Assembly (NCBI GenBank): GCA_019118985.1 | Contig: DWXX01000104.1 | Location: 1 to 9,345 of the forward strand | DNA from: Candidatus Faecalibacterium faecipullorum | GTDB taxonomy: Bacteria; Bacillota; Clostridia; Oscillospirales; Ruminococcaceae | Direction of reading: 5' to 3' | DNA length: 9,345 nucleotides | Shown here: piece by piece, positions 1 to 5,633 of the stretch | Layout of the letters: every line of letters starts with the position of its first letter | Position numbering within the stretch: the stretch's first letter is position 1 | Notes under the pieces: generated by a model | The model's input: the letters and a program-made list of their open reading frames with translations, nothing else | Database searches by the model: none | What the model was told of the DNA's origin: nothing | Translations under genes and position numbers: made by a program

Positions 1-1340
1 CCGGAGAGGGCCAGCAGCCCGACGAGGTTGGGCAGCATCATCAGCCCGTTGAACAGGTCGGACACCCCCCACGCCGCCGAAAAGCCGGCCACAGCCCCCG
101 CCGGCAGCAGGGCCAGAAAGGCCAGCCGGTAGGCCCAGGCCGTCTTGGCGCCGAACAGGTACCCCCAGCAGACCGCGCCGTACTGGCACCAGCCCAGGAT
201 GGAGCTCCAGGCGAAGAGCAGCACCGCCCCCGCCGCCAGCGCGGGCCCCGCCGGCCCGAAGGCCGCGGCGAACGCCTCGCCGGGCAGGGCCGGGGCGGGG
301 GAGGGGCTGACCATCCGCCCGGTGTCCAGGTCGACCAGGCCGGCGGTCAGGATGGCGAGGGCGGTCATGGTGCAGACGGCAAAGGTGGAGACAAAGACCT
401 GGAAGATGCCCCACATCCCCTGCTGCACCGGCTGGCCGGTGGCGGCCGAGCCGGCCGCGATGGCCGCCGAGCCCAGCCCCGCCTCGCTGGAAAAGCTGCC
501 CCGGGCGCAGCCCCAGCGCACCGCCGCCGCGACGCCGTACCCCACCGCGCCGCCCCCGGCTGCCCGCAGCCCCAAGGCTCCCCGGAAGATGGCCCCAAAG
601 GCCGCCGGCACCGCCTCGATGTGCAGCAACGCCACAAGGGCCGTCCCGGTCAAGTAGAAGGCCGCCATCAGGGGGACCAGGCGGGCGGCTGCGTCGGCCA
701 CACCCTGCCCGCCCCGGCGGACCACCAGGGCGGTGGCGGCGGCAAGGGCCAGACCCACCGCGGCCGGCGGCAGCCCGAAGGCGCTCTGCAAACTGAGGGC
801 GATGGCGCTGCTCTGGCTGAGGTTGCCGATGCCGAAGGAGGCCAGCAGGCAGAGCGCGGCGTAGAGGGCCCCCAGCGCCCGCCCCAGCCGGCGGCAGCCG
901 GGCCGGGAGCCCAGCCCGTCGGCGAGGTAGTACATCGGGCCGCCCAGCCATCTGCCGCCCACCCGGCGGCGCCAGCGCAGGGCCAGCAGGTTCTCGGCGT
1001 AGGCGGTGGACATCCCCAGCAGGGCGGTCACCCACATCCAGAACACCGCCCCCGGCCCGCCGCTGACAAGGGCCGCCGCCACCCCCGCCACGCTGCCGGT
1101 GCCGATGGTGGCCCCCAGCGCGGTGCACAGGCTGCCGAAGGGGCTGACCGCCCCCGGCGCGGCGCGGGCAAGGTCGGGGCTGCCCCGCAGCAGGGCCCCC
1201 AGGGTGGCCCGCAGCCACAGCCCGGCCCGCCGCAGCGGGAAAAAGCCGCACCGCACCGTCAGCCACAGCCCGGCGCCGGCCAGCAGGCCCACCCCCGCCG
1301 GCCCCCAGAGCAGGCCGTTCAGCGTTTGCAGCAGCGCCAT
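1..1340 (-). CDS. Sodium:alanine/glycine symporter, AGCS family (3' end cut by window edge)
   Basis: Inner-membrane Na+-coupled importer of small neutral amino acids (alanine or glycine; the exact substrate cannot be read from sequence). My reading of the minus strand gives 446 uninterrupted residues. Family signatures appear in order: LCTALGATIGTGSVAGVA (about 71-88), GGPGAVFWMWVTALLGM (94-110), GGPMYYLADGLG (133-144), ASFGIGNLSQSSAIA (167-181), FSSEAGLGSAAIA (283-295), CTMTALAIL (323-331) and SDLFNGLMMLPNLVGLLALSG near the visible end. Family members are usually about 450-480 residues, so only a short C-terminal tail should be missing. The ATG is preceded by GGGAGGTGGG. One oddity: the usual Asp in the 'FxDT' segment before the CTxTAL motif appears to be Ser (VFVST, about 316-320). 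The gene lies downstream of an intrinsic terminator, so its transcription may be limited or separately controlled. The family call is firm. Confidence 0.93.
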   Translation of the reverse strand, partial: MALLQTLNGLLWGPAGVGLLAGAGLWLTVRCGFFPLRRAGLWLRATLGALLRGSPDLARAAPGAVSPFGSLCTALGATIGTGSVAGVAAALVSGGPGAVFWMWVTALLGMSTAYAENLLALRWRRRVGGRWLGGPMYYLADGLGSRPGCRRLGRALGALYAALCLLASFGIGNLSQSSAIALSLQSAFGLPPAAVGLALAAATALVVRRGGQGVADAAARLVPLMAAFYLTGTALVALLHIEAVPAAFGAIFRGALGLRAAGGGAVGYGVAAAVRWGCARGSFSSEAGLGSAAIAAGSAATGQPVQQGMWGIFQVFVSTFAVCTMTALAILTAGLVDLDTGRMVSPSPAPALPGEAFAAAFGPAGPALAAGAVLLFAWSSILGWCQYGAVCWGYLFGAKTAWAYRLAFLALLPAGAVAGFSAAWGVSDLFNGLMMLPNLVGLLALS

Positions 1341-1354
1341 GCGTCCCACCTCCC

Positions 1355-1402
1355 AAACAAAAAAGCAGGGGCCCTGCCAGGCAAGATGGCAAGGTTCCCT
1401 GC
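1355..1402 (-). terminator. Intrinsic terminator between the ECF S component and the AGCS symporter
   Basis: On the minus strand, GCAGGG pairs with CCCTGC. Inside it, CCTTGCC pairs with GGCAGGG (one G-T pair) around a 9-nt loop. A TTTTTT tract and further T residues follow directly. It lies 25 bp after the S-component stop, and its T tract abuts the Shine-Dalgarno of the symporter gene. It probably ends the S-component transcript. It could instead act as a leader attenuator for the symporter. Confidence 0.8.
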
Positions 1403-1427
1403 TATCTATATGGGGAGAGGGGCAAGG

Positions 1428-2117
1428 TTATGCCCGCTTGGCCTGATGGAGGCCGGGTTTGCCCCCGCGGCGGGGCAGCAGCCCGGCACGGTCGAGGGCG
1501 GGGCGGACGGCCAGGTAGAGCAGCACCGCGCAGACGGTGGAGACCAGGCTGTTGACCAGGGTGACGCCCCCCGCCACGGCGGCCAGGGCCTGGGCGGCGG
1601 TGTAGGGCTGCCCGAAGAGGTATACGTTGCGGAAGTAGCCCAGCAGCGGGTCGGTGAAGACGTTGACCAGCAGCCCTGACCCCGCCGAGACGGCCACCCG
1701 GGCGATGTAGGGCAGCCGGCGGCCCTGCGCGGGCCCGGCGCCGTCCAGCTTGCACAGCTTGTGGGCCGTCGCGCCGCAGACCACCCCGATGATGAACTTG
1801 AGCACAAAGGTGGTGACGGCGTAGCCGGGGTCCCCGGCCAGGATGTCGGCCAGGGCCAGGCCGATGGCCCCCGCCAGCCCGCCCGACACACCGTCCATCA
1901 AAAGGGCGGCGAGGGCGGTGAAGGTGTTGCCCAGGTGGAAGGACGACCCCCCGTAGAACGGCACCCGGAAGAACAGGTACGCCACAAAGCTCAGCGCCGC
2001 CATGACGCCGGTCAGCGCCAGCTCGTGGGGGGTGAAGGCGCGCTTGTACAGCACGCTGACGAACAGGATAACGACGACCACTGCGGCCAGCAGCAGCCAC
2101 AAGGCGGTGGTGGACAT
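1428..2117 (-). CDS. ECF transporter S component (substrate-binding membrane subunit)
   Basis: A 229-residue hydrophobic protein that would capture a vitamin or related micronutrient and dock with a shared energy-coupling module (EcfA, EcfA', EcfT). Those genes are not in this window, as is usual for group II ECF systems. It has a first membrane helix (about 5-24) and then the core signature of the ECF-ribofla_trS-type family: GGSSFHLGNTFTALAALLMDG (about 56-76), GLAGAIGLALADILAGDPG (about 80-98) and TTFVLKFIIGVVCGATAHK (about 102-120). More hydrophobic segments follow, to about residue 215. AGGAGGGG sits 7 nt before the ATG. The gene is divergent from a MocR regulator and shares its promoter region, which suggests control by that regulator. 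The substrate is unknown. A B6 vitamer is my inference from the regulator type, not from the sequence of this protein. Confidence 0.85.
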   Translation of the reverse strand: MSTTALWLLLAAVVVVILFVSVLYKRAFTPHELALTGVMAALSFVAYLFFRVPFYGGSSFHLGNTFTALAALLMDGVSGGLAGAIGLALADILAGDPGYAVTTFVLKFIIGVVCGATAHKLCKLDGAGPAQGRRLPYIARVAVSAGSGLLVNVFTDPLLGYFRNVYLFGQPYTAAQALAAVAGGVTLVNSLVSTVCAVLLYLAVRPALDRAGLLPRRGGKPGLHQAKRA

Positions 2118-2157
2118 GATGGGACCCCTCCTGACAATTCAAATTCCCGCCCGCCCC

Positions 2158-2186
2158 TTGACAAATCTGCCGGCGGGGGGTATGCT
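2158..2186 (+). promoter_or_regulatory. Candidate promoter of the MocR-type regulator
   Basis: A perfect -35 TTGACA (2158-2163) and a -10 TATGCT (2181-2186) are separated by exactly 17 bp, upstream of the regulator's ATG at 2270. A perfect TATAAT at 2192-2197 lies 28 bp from this -35, too far to pair with it. The -10 is four of six to consensus. Confidence 0.6.
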
Positions 2187-2189
2187 CCT

Positions 2190-2217
2190 ATTATAATCAA
2201 AACTGGTGCCATGAAAA
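2190..2217 (-). promoter_or_regulatory. Candidate promoter of the ECF S component, overlapping the divergent one
   Basis: Read on the minus strand, there is a perfect -10 TATAAT (2190-2195), with TTTTCA (2212-2217, four of six to consensus) 16 bp upstream. The predicted start near 2183 falls inside the plus-strand promoter, so the two promoters would compete for polymerase. The -35 assignment is weaker than the -10. Confidence 0.5.
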
Positions 2218-2250
2218 TATCCAGAAGATAACTTTTTTACGGGGCCAGTT
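2201..2250. promoter_or_regulatory. Candidate operator half-sites in the divergent spacer
   Basis: CTGG-type half-sites recur between the divergent genes: AACTGG (2201-2206), its inverted copy CCAGTT (2245-2250), and TCCAGA (2220-2225), which is a CTGG core on the minus strand. AACTGG and CCAGTT form a perfect 6-bp inverted repeat over a long spacer. MocR regulators commonly bind paired repeats between themselves and a divergent target. These elements are short and may be chance. Confidence 0.3.
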
Positions 2251-2269
2251 GCCAAAGGAGGATGGAACC

Positions 2270-3742
2270 ATGCTGCATCTTACGACAGCTCTGGACCCCC
2301 ACGCGCCGGAGCCGCTCTATCAGCAGCTGTACAGCAGCATCGCGCGGGAGATCACCTCCGGCGCGCTGCCCGCCGGCAGCCGGATGCCCGGCCGCCGCAG
2401 CCTGGCCGAAGCGCTGGGGGTGTCGGTCAACACGGTGGACGGCGCCTATCAGATGCTGGCCGCCGAGGGGTATCTGGCAAGCAGGCCCCGCAGCGGCTTT
2501 TATGTACAGGTCTACCCCGCGCCCCCTGCCCCTGTGCGGACGGGGCAGGGCCCTGCGCCAAAACTGCCCCCCCTGCCCGGGGACGCGCCCCCGGTGCGGT
2601 ACGACCTGTCCACCGGCGGGGTGGACACCGGGCTGTTCCCCTTCCGGACATGGGGGCGGCTGCAGCGGGAGCTGCTGGCCTCCTCCGAGGGGCTGCTGGA
2701 GCGGGGCGACCCCCGGGGCGAGGAAGAGCTGCGGGCGGCGCTGGCCGACTACCTGGCCGAGTACCGCGGGGTGCGCTGCGCGCCCGAGCAGATCGTGGTG
2801 GGCGCGGGCATCGAGTACCTGCTCAGCCTGCTGGCCCCGCTGCTGCCGGGGCCGACGGCTGTGGAGAACCCGGGCTACCCCCGGGCCCGCCAGGTGCTGG
2901 AGAACAGCGGCCAGCTCTGCCGCTTCCTGCCGGTGGACGACGGGGGGCTGTCGGTGTCGGCGCTGGCCGTGTCGGACGCGGCGGTCTGCTATGTGACCCC
3001 CAGCCACCAGTTCCCCACCGGGGTGACCATGCCGGCCCCCCGCCGGGCCGAGCTGCTGAGCTGGGCCGGCCGCCGCCCGGGCCGCCGCTACATCATCGAG
3101 GACGACTACGACTCTGAGTTCCGGTTCGACACCCGGCCGCTGCCCAGTCTGCAGGGGATGGCCGGGGCCGACGGACCGGTGATCTACCTGTCGACGGTGG
3201 CCCGCAGCCTGGCCCCCGGCATCCGCATCGCCTACATGGTCCTGCCCGAGCACCTGCTGCCCGCCTGGAAGGCGCGGTACAGCCTCTATTCCGGGACGGT
3301 GGGCCGCTTTGAGCAGCAGACCCTGGCCCTCTTCATCCGGGAGGGGTACTTTGCCCGGCACCTGGCCCGCAGCCGGATGGCCTACAAGGCCCGGCGCACC
3401 GCCCTGGCCGCCGCGCTGGGGGACGCCTTCGGCCAGGAGGCCGAGCTGACCGGGCTGCACACCGGGCTGCATTTGCTGCTGCACCTGAAGGGGGCGGTGC
3501 CCCACGACACCGTCCTGGCGGCGGAGGCGCGGGCGGCCGGCATCCGGCTGGCGGCCCTCAGCAGCTACTACCTGGCCGGGCGGGACGGCTGCCCCGGCGG
3601 GACGCTGGTGCTGGGGTACGGCGCGCTGCCCGACGACGCCTGTGCGCCGCTGGCATCGGCGCTGGCCGCCGCGTTGAAGAAGGCCTGCAACGATGCGTCC
3701 GACCCCTCGTCCCAGTGGCAGTGGCCGTCGGCGGAGTCGTAA
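2270..3742 (+). CDS. MocR/GabR-type regulator lacking the PLP-binding lysine
   Basis: A 490-residue transcription factor: an N-terminal GntR winged helix fused to a fold-type I aminotransferase-like effector domain. The HTH spans about 15-80 (RSLAEALGVSVNTVDGAYQ, AEGYLASRPRSGFYV). The aminotransferase domain starts near residue 100 and keeps ENPGYPRAR (199-207), SHQFPTG (245-251) and EDDYDSEFRF (277-286). In the segment that is normally FSKSLxPGxR, the PLP Schiff-base lysine is replaced: it reads TVARSLAPGIR, with R312 (codon CGC at 3203-3205). No other lysine lies nearby. The start is the ATG 8 nt after AGGAGG (2256-2261); a TTG 7 codons upstream is rejected because it lies ahead of the ribosome binding site. 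The gene is divergent from the S component, which is probably its target. The core fold ends near 3685; the last 18 residues look like a non-conserved tail and overlap the next gene. Whether it binds PLP is uncertain. Confidence 0.92.
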   Translation: MLHLTTALDPHAPEPLYQQLYSSIAREITSGALPAGSRMPGRRSLAEALGVSVNTVDGAYQMLAAEGYLASRPRSGFYVQVYPAPPAPVRTGQGPAPKLPPLPGDAPPVRYDLSTGGVDTGLFPFRTWGRLQRELLASSEGLLERGDPRGEEELRAALADYLAEYRGVRCAPEQIVVGAGIEYLLSLLAPLLPGPTAVENPGYPRARQVLENSGQLCRFLPVDDGGLSVSALAVSDAAVCYVTPSHQFPTGVTMPAPRRAELLSWAGRRPGRRYIIEDDYDSEFRFDTRPLPSLQGMAGADGPVIYLSTVARSLAPGIRIAYMVLPEHLLPAWKARYSLYSGTVGRFEQQTLALFIREGYFARHLARSRMAYKARRTALAAALGDAFGQEAELTGLHTGLHLLLHLKGAVPHDTVLAAEARAAGIRLAALSSYYLAGRDGCPGGTLVLGYGALPDDACAPLASALAAALKKACNDASDPSSQWQWPSAES

Positions 3743-4530
3743 CGGCAGGGGAGGGCCGCGCTGACCACCCGGGCCGGCCCGTCGGCCAGCAGGGCGAGGG
3801 TGTCCTCCAAAACCAGCAGGTCGGCGGCGGTCAGGTCGGTCAGCAGGCTGCCGGACGCCGCCCGTAAAGCCTCGGGCAGAGCCTCAGGCAGGGCGGCGAG
3901 GTTCTGGCGGAAGAAGGCGTCCCAGACGGCAGCCCGGGCCCCGCAGGCCGCCTCGGGGGGCAAAGCGCGGCCCAACTGCTGCAAGAAGGCGTGGGCCTCG
4001 GCCCCCGTCCAGGCGGACACACCCGTCTGGCCGAACCGCTCCAGCTGCGCGGGGGTCAGCGCGCCCGAAAAGCCCACCCGCAGGCTGCCAAAGCTGTCCG
4101 CGAGGGCGGCCAGGACGTCGGGGGGCGCGGCGAGGTAATGGGCGTCCTCGGGCAGGTCGGCCACCGCACGCAGCCCCTGCAGGCAGCGGGCCGGCCCGGC
4201 GGCGGCGTAGCAGTCGGCCAGGGTGGCATCCCCCTGCCCAAAGGGGACGGTCAGCTGCCCGGGCACCGCCAGCAGGTGGATGCAGCCGCCGTCGGCGCTG
4301 AGGTAGAGCAGAACGAAGGCAGGCTCCTCCCCGGCGACGCAGGCCAGCAGGGTCAGGTGGTTCTCGGCCCGGGGGGCGGCGATGGGCACCCCGCTCTGAC
4401 TCTCGGAGGCGCGCAGCCGCTGCGCGGCCTGCCGCCTTGCCCAGAACGCCGTCCCCGCCACCAGCGGCACCAGCGCCAGCAGGGTGACCCACAGCGCCGT
4501 CCAGAAACTTTTCCAGCCTTTGGTCTCCAT
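3568..4530 (-). CDS. Membrane-anchored protein with a degenerate LytR-CpsA-Psr (LCP)-like domain
   Basis: A 320-residue protein with a short cytoplasmic start, one membrane helix (about 7-28) and an extracytoplasmic remainder. The pattern resembles the LCP family, which transfers wall polymers to peptidoglycan: LTLLACV, FVLLYLS, IHLLAVPGQLTV, a GGP-like AAGPARCLQGLRAV segment, YLAAPPDVLAALADSFGSLRVGF, then WTGAEAHAFLQQL. Catalytic landmarks are absent: the R-x-D after the first strand, the PRD (here VPG) and the arginines of the later R-x-R motif. It is therefore unlikely to be an active ligase; a structural or regulatory role is inference. I chose the start at METKGWK because AAGGGGG lies 8 nt upstream; an ATG seven codons earlier precedes that site. 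The tail from about residue 288 is Ser/Ala/Pro-rich and overlaps the regulator gene on the opposite strand by 175 bp. The LCP relation is a pattern judgement only. Confidence 0.65.
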   Translation of the reverse strand: METKGWKSFWTALWVTLLALVPLVAGTAFWARRQAAQRLRASESQSGVPIAAPRAENHLTLLACVAGEEPAFVLLYLSADGGCIHLLAVPGQLTVPFGQGDATLADCYAAAGPARCLQGLRAVADLPEDAHYLAAPPDVLAALADSFGSLRVGFSGALTPAQLERFGQTGVSAWTGAEAHAFLQQLGRALPPEAACGARAAVWDAFFRQNLAALPEALPEALRAASGSLLTDLTAADLLVLEDTLALLADGPARVVSAALPCRYDSADGHCHWDEGSDASLQAFFNAAASADASGAQASSGSAPYPSTSVPPGQPSRPAR

Positions 4531-4570
4531 CAAGAGCACCCCCTTCGGCATAAAGTATGGGCCGCGGGGG

Positions 4571-4588
4571 CAGACTGTATGCAGACTG
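4571..4588. repeat. Short direct repeat in a divergent spacer
   Basis: CAGACTG occurs twice, separated by TATG, in the 74-bp spacer between the LCP-like gene (minus strand) and the small collagen-like gene (plus strand). It ends just before the AAAGGAGG of the latter. A regulator half-site pair is possible; chance is also possible for a 7-bp repeat. Confidence 0.5.
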
Positions 4589-4604
4589 AAAGGAGGCGCA
4601 CCCC

Positions 4605-4850
4605 ATGACCGACCCTACTGACCGCACTGAGCATACCGGCCCTGCCGGCCGCACCGGGCATACCGACCATACCGGCCCCGCCGGCCCCCTGCCCGACGCC
4701 GAGGACTTCTGGCTGGAGCTGGGCCCCCCGGCGGCCTACTACGGCACCGACGCCTACCAGCGCGCCAAGCGGGAGGGGGACGCATCCCCCGACGGCGAGC
4801 GGCTGGGCTACACCGGCGCCGAGCCGGGGGCGCGGCGCGAAAAAACCTGA
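4605..4850 (+). CDS. Small hypothetical protein with Gly-X-Y-like N-terminal repeats
   Basis: An 81-residue hydrophilic protein that I do not recognise. The coding call rests on AAAGGAGG ending 8 nt before the ATG and on divergence from the LCP-like gene. Residues 1-28 are low complexity, rich in Thr, His, Gly, Pro and Asp; from residue 12 the triplets GPA GRT GHT (DHT) GPA GPL resemble a short interrupted collagen-like run. The rest (DAEDFWLELGPPAAYYGTDAYQRAKREGD) reads like a small soluble domain and ends in a basic tail. There is no signal peptide or membrane segment. No convincing terminator follows; the tRNA promoter begins 10 bp after the stop. The function is unknown. Confidence 0.6.
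   Translation: MTDPTDRTEHTGPAGRTGHTDHTGPAGPLPDAEDFWLELGPPAAYYGTDAYQRAKREGDASPDGERLGYTGAEPGARREKT
4632..4686. repeat. Imperfect 19-bp direct repeat inside the small gene
   Basis: CATACCGGCCCTGCCGGCC (4632-4650) recurs at 4668-4686 with one mismatch (T to C). The offset is 36 bp, a multiple of three, so it encodes the repeated HTGPAG peptide without changing frame. This fits repeat expansion within the coding sequence. Confidence 0.8.
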
Positions 4851-4859
4851 AAAAAGCCC

Positions 4860-4887
4860 TTGACAATCCGCCAGGCTGTGGTATAAT
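4860..4887 (+). promoter_or_regulatory. Consensus promoter of tRNA-Leu
   Basis: A perfect TTGACA (4860-4865), a 16-bp spacer and a perfect TATAAT (4882-4887) preceded by TGG, which makes an extended -10. The start would fall near 4894, about 37 nt before the mature tRNA. It is the strongest promoter in the window, as expected for a stable RNA gene. Confidence 0.92.
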
Positions 4888-4930
4888 AATGCACGTCCCC
4901 GCCAGATGCGGGGCGGACACAACAGCATAA

Positions 4931-5017
4931 GCGGATATGGCGGAATTGGCAGACGCGTTAGATTCAGGTTCTAATCGGGGCAACTCGGTGGAGGTTCAAG
5001 TCCTCTTATCCGCACCA
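4931..5017 (+). tRNA. tRNA-Leu (anticodon CAG)
   Basis: An 87-nt class II tRNA that decodes CUG. The acceptor stem GCGGATA pairs with TATCCGC, followed by A73 and an encoded CCA (5015-5017). The D-arm holds GGCGGAATTGGCAGACGC. The anticodon stem TTAGA/TCTAA encloses the loop TTCAGGT, giving anticodon CAG. The long variable arm forms CGGG/CTCG around a GCAA tetraloop, and the T-arm contains GGTTCAAGTCC. Class II shape, anticodon and A73 all agree on leucine. CTG is very frequent in the neighbouring GC-rich genes, which fits the strong promoter. The gene stands alone, flanked by its own promoter and terminator. Confidence 0.98.
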
Positions 5018-5018
5018 T

Positions 5019-5053
5019 GGCGACCACAGTTTTGTGGCCGCCGTTTTTCTTTT
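5019..5053 (+). terminator. Intrinsic terminator of tRNA-Leu
   Basis: GGCG-a-CCACA pairs with TGTGG-c-CGCC around a GTTT loop (one A/C mismatch), followed by TTTTTCTTTT. It begins 2 nt after the CCA end, so the transcript is monocistronic. Confidence 0.93.
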
Positions 5054-5123
5054 GTCCCAAAAGGGCTCAAACCATGCAGCTGTAGAAACCATGCAGACCA
5101 CGCAGAACAGGCCAGGGCGCAGC

Positions 5124-5150
5124 AAAAGCCCCCCGGCGTGCGGGGGGCTT
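5124..5150 (-). terminator. Intrinsic terminator of mazF (and acpS)
   Basis: On the minus strand, AAGCCCCCC pairs with GGGGGGCTT around a 7-nt loop and runs into TTTT. It begins about 3 nt after the mazF stop. The stem is symmetric, but only the minus side has a clear T tract, so it serves mazF. Confidence 0.88.
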
Positions 5151-5152
5151 AG

Positions 5153-5503
5153 TCAGATGCCGGTCAGGCCCAGGCTGACGTCCAGGGCCTGGTTGACGCG
5201 CTTTTGGTCCTCGGGGGTGATCTGGCCGGCGCGCTGGCGCAGGCGGTGCTTGTCAAGGGTGCGTATCTGCTCCAGCAGCACCACGCTGTCCTTGGCCAGG
5301 CCGGTGTCCGCCGCCCGGATGTTGATGTGGGTGGGCAGGCGGGTCTTATCCAGCCGGGATGTAATGGCCGCAGCGATGACGGTGGGGCTGTGCCGGTTGC
5401 CGATCTCGTTCTGGACGATCAGCACCGGGCGCACGCCCCCCTGTTCCGAGCCGACCACCGGCGATAGATCGGCGTAGAAAACTTCTCCTCTGTGTACCTC
5501 CAT
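5153..5503 (-). CDS. mazF: MazF/EndoA-type mRNA interferase toxin
   Basis: A 116-residue cytoplasmic endoribonuclease of the PemK/MazF family, which cuts single-stranded mRNA at short motifs. It matches the Bacillus EndoA (NdoA) type over its full length. The N-terminal core RGEVFYADLSPVVGSEQGG is intact, as are S19, R25 (GGVRPVLIVQN) and T48 (AAAIT); R25 and T48 are the catalytic positions in that family. HINIRAADTGLAKDSVVLLEQIRTLDK (about 59-85) and the C-terminal helix are also typical. AAAGGAGGG lies 7 nt before the ATG. No antitoxin gene (MazE/NdoAI) is seen in the 130 bp upstream; the next gene is acpS on the same strand. The acpS to mazF order recalls the Bacillus acpS-alr-ndoAI-ndoA region with the middle genes missing. 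It is probably cotranscribed with acpS and ends at the strong terminator. Confidence 0.95.
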   Translation of the reverse strand: MEVHRGEVFYADLSPVVGSEQGGVRPVLIVQNEIGNRHSPTVIAAAITSRLDKTRLPTHINIRAADTGLAKDSVVLLEQIRTLDKHRLRQRAGQITPEDQKRVNQALDVSLGLTGI

Positions 5504-5633
5504 GGGGCTCCCTCCTTTGCAGTGTGGGCTCGCGCCGGCCTGTCGCTCCGTCGCCGCCCTTTGTCTACACTGGCAGTATGCCCCGCGTCGGCGCCGGCTA
5601 TGCAGCGCGCTGGTACATCTTATGCGGCGGGGG

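Noticed and set aside
1341..1427. Glycine riboswitch upstream of the AGCS symporter
   Set aside because: Such riboswitches are known for this family, but the 87-bp spacer is largely filled by one terminator hairpin and I see no glycine aptamer core.
621..1679. A 352-codon plus-strand open frame across the symporter and S-component genes
   Set aside because: It is Gln/Gly/Pro/Arg-rich, has no family motif, crosses a terminator, and is antisense to two clear membrane protein genes. GC-rich DNA often leaves such frames open.
2192..2197. TATAAT as the -10 paired with TTGACA at 2158
   Set aside because: The 28-bp spacing is too long for a sigma-A promoter; TATGCT at 17 bp fits better.
2237..3505. 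A 422-codon minus-strand frame antisense to the MocR regulator
   Set aside because: Its composition is Gly/Gln/Arg/His-rich without motifs, whereas the plus strand encodes a complete regulator with a good ribosome site.
5504..5633. A hidden antitoxin ORF between acpS and mazF
   Set aside because: The minus-strand frames here give only very short peptides, and none has a ribosome site or a MazE-like pattern.
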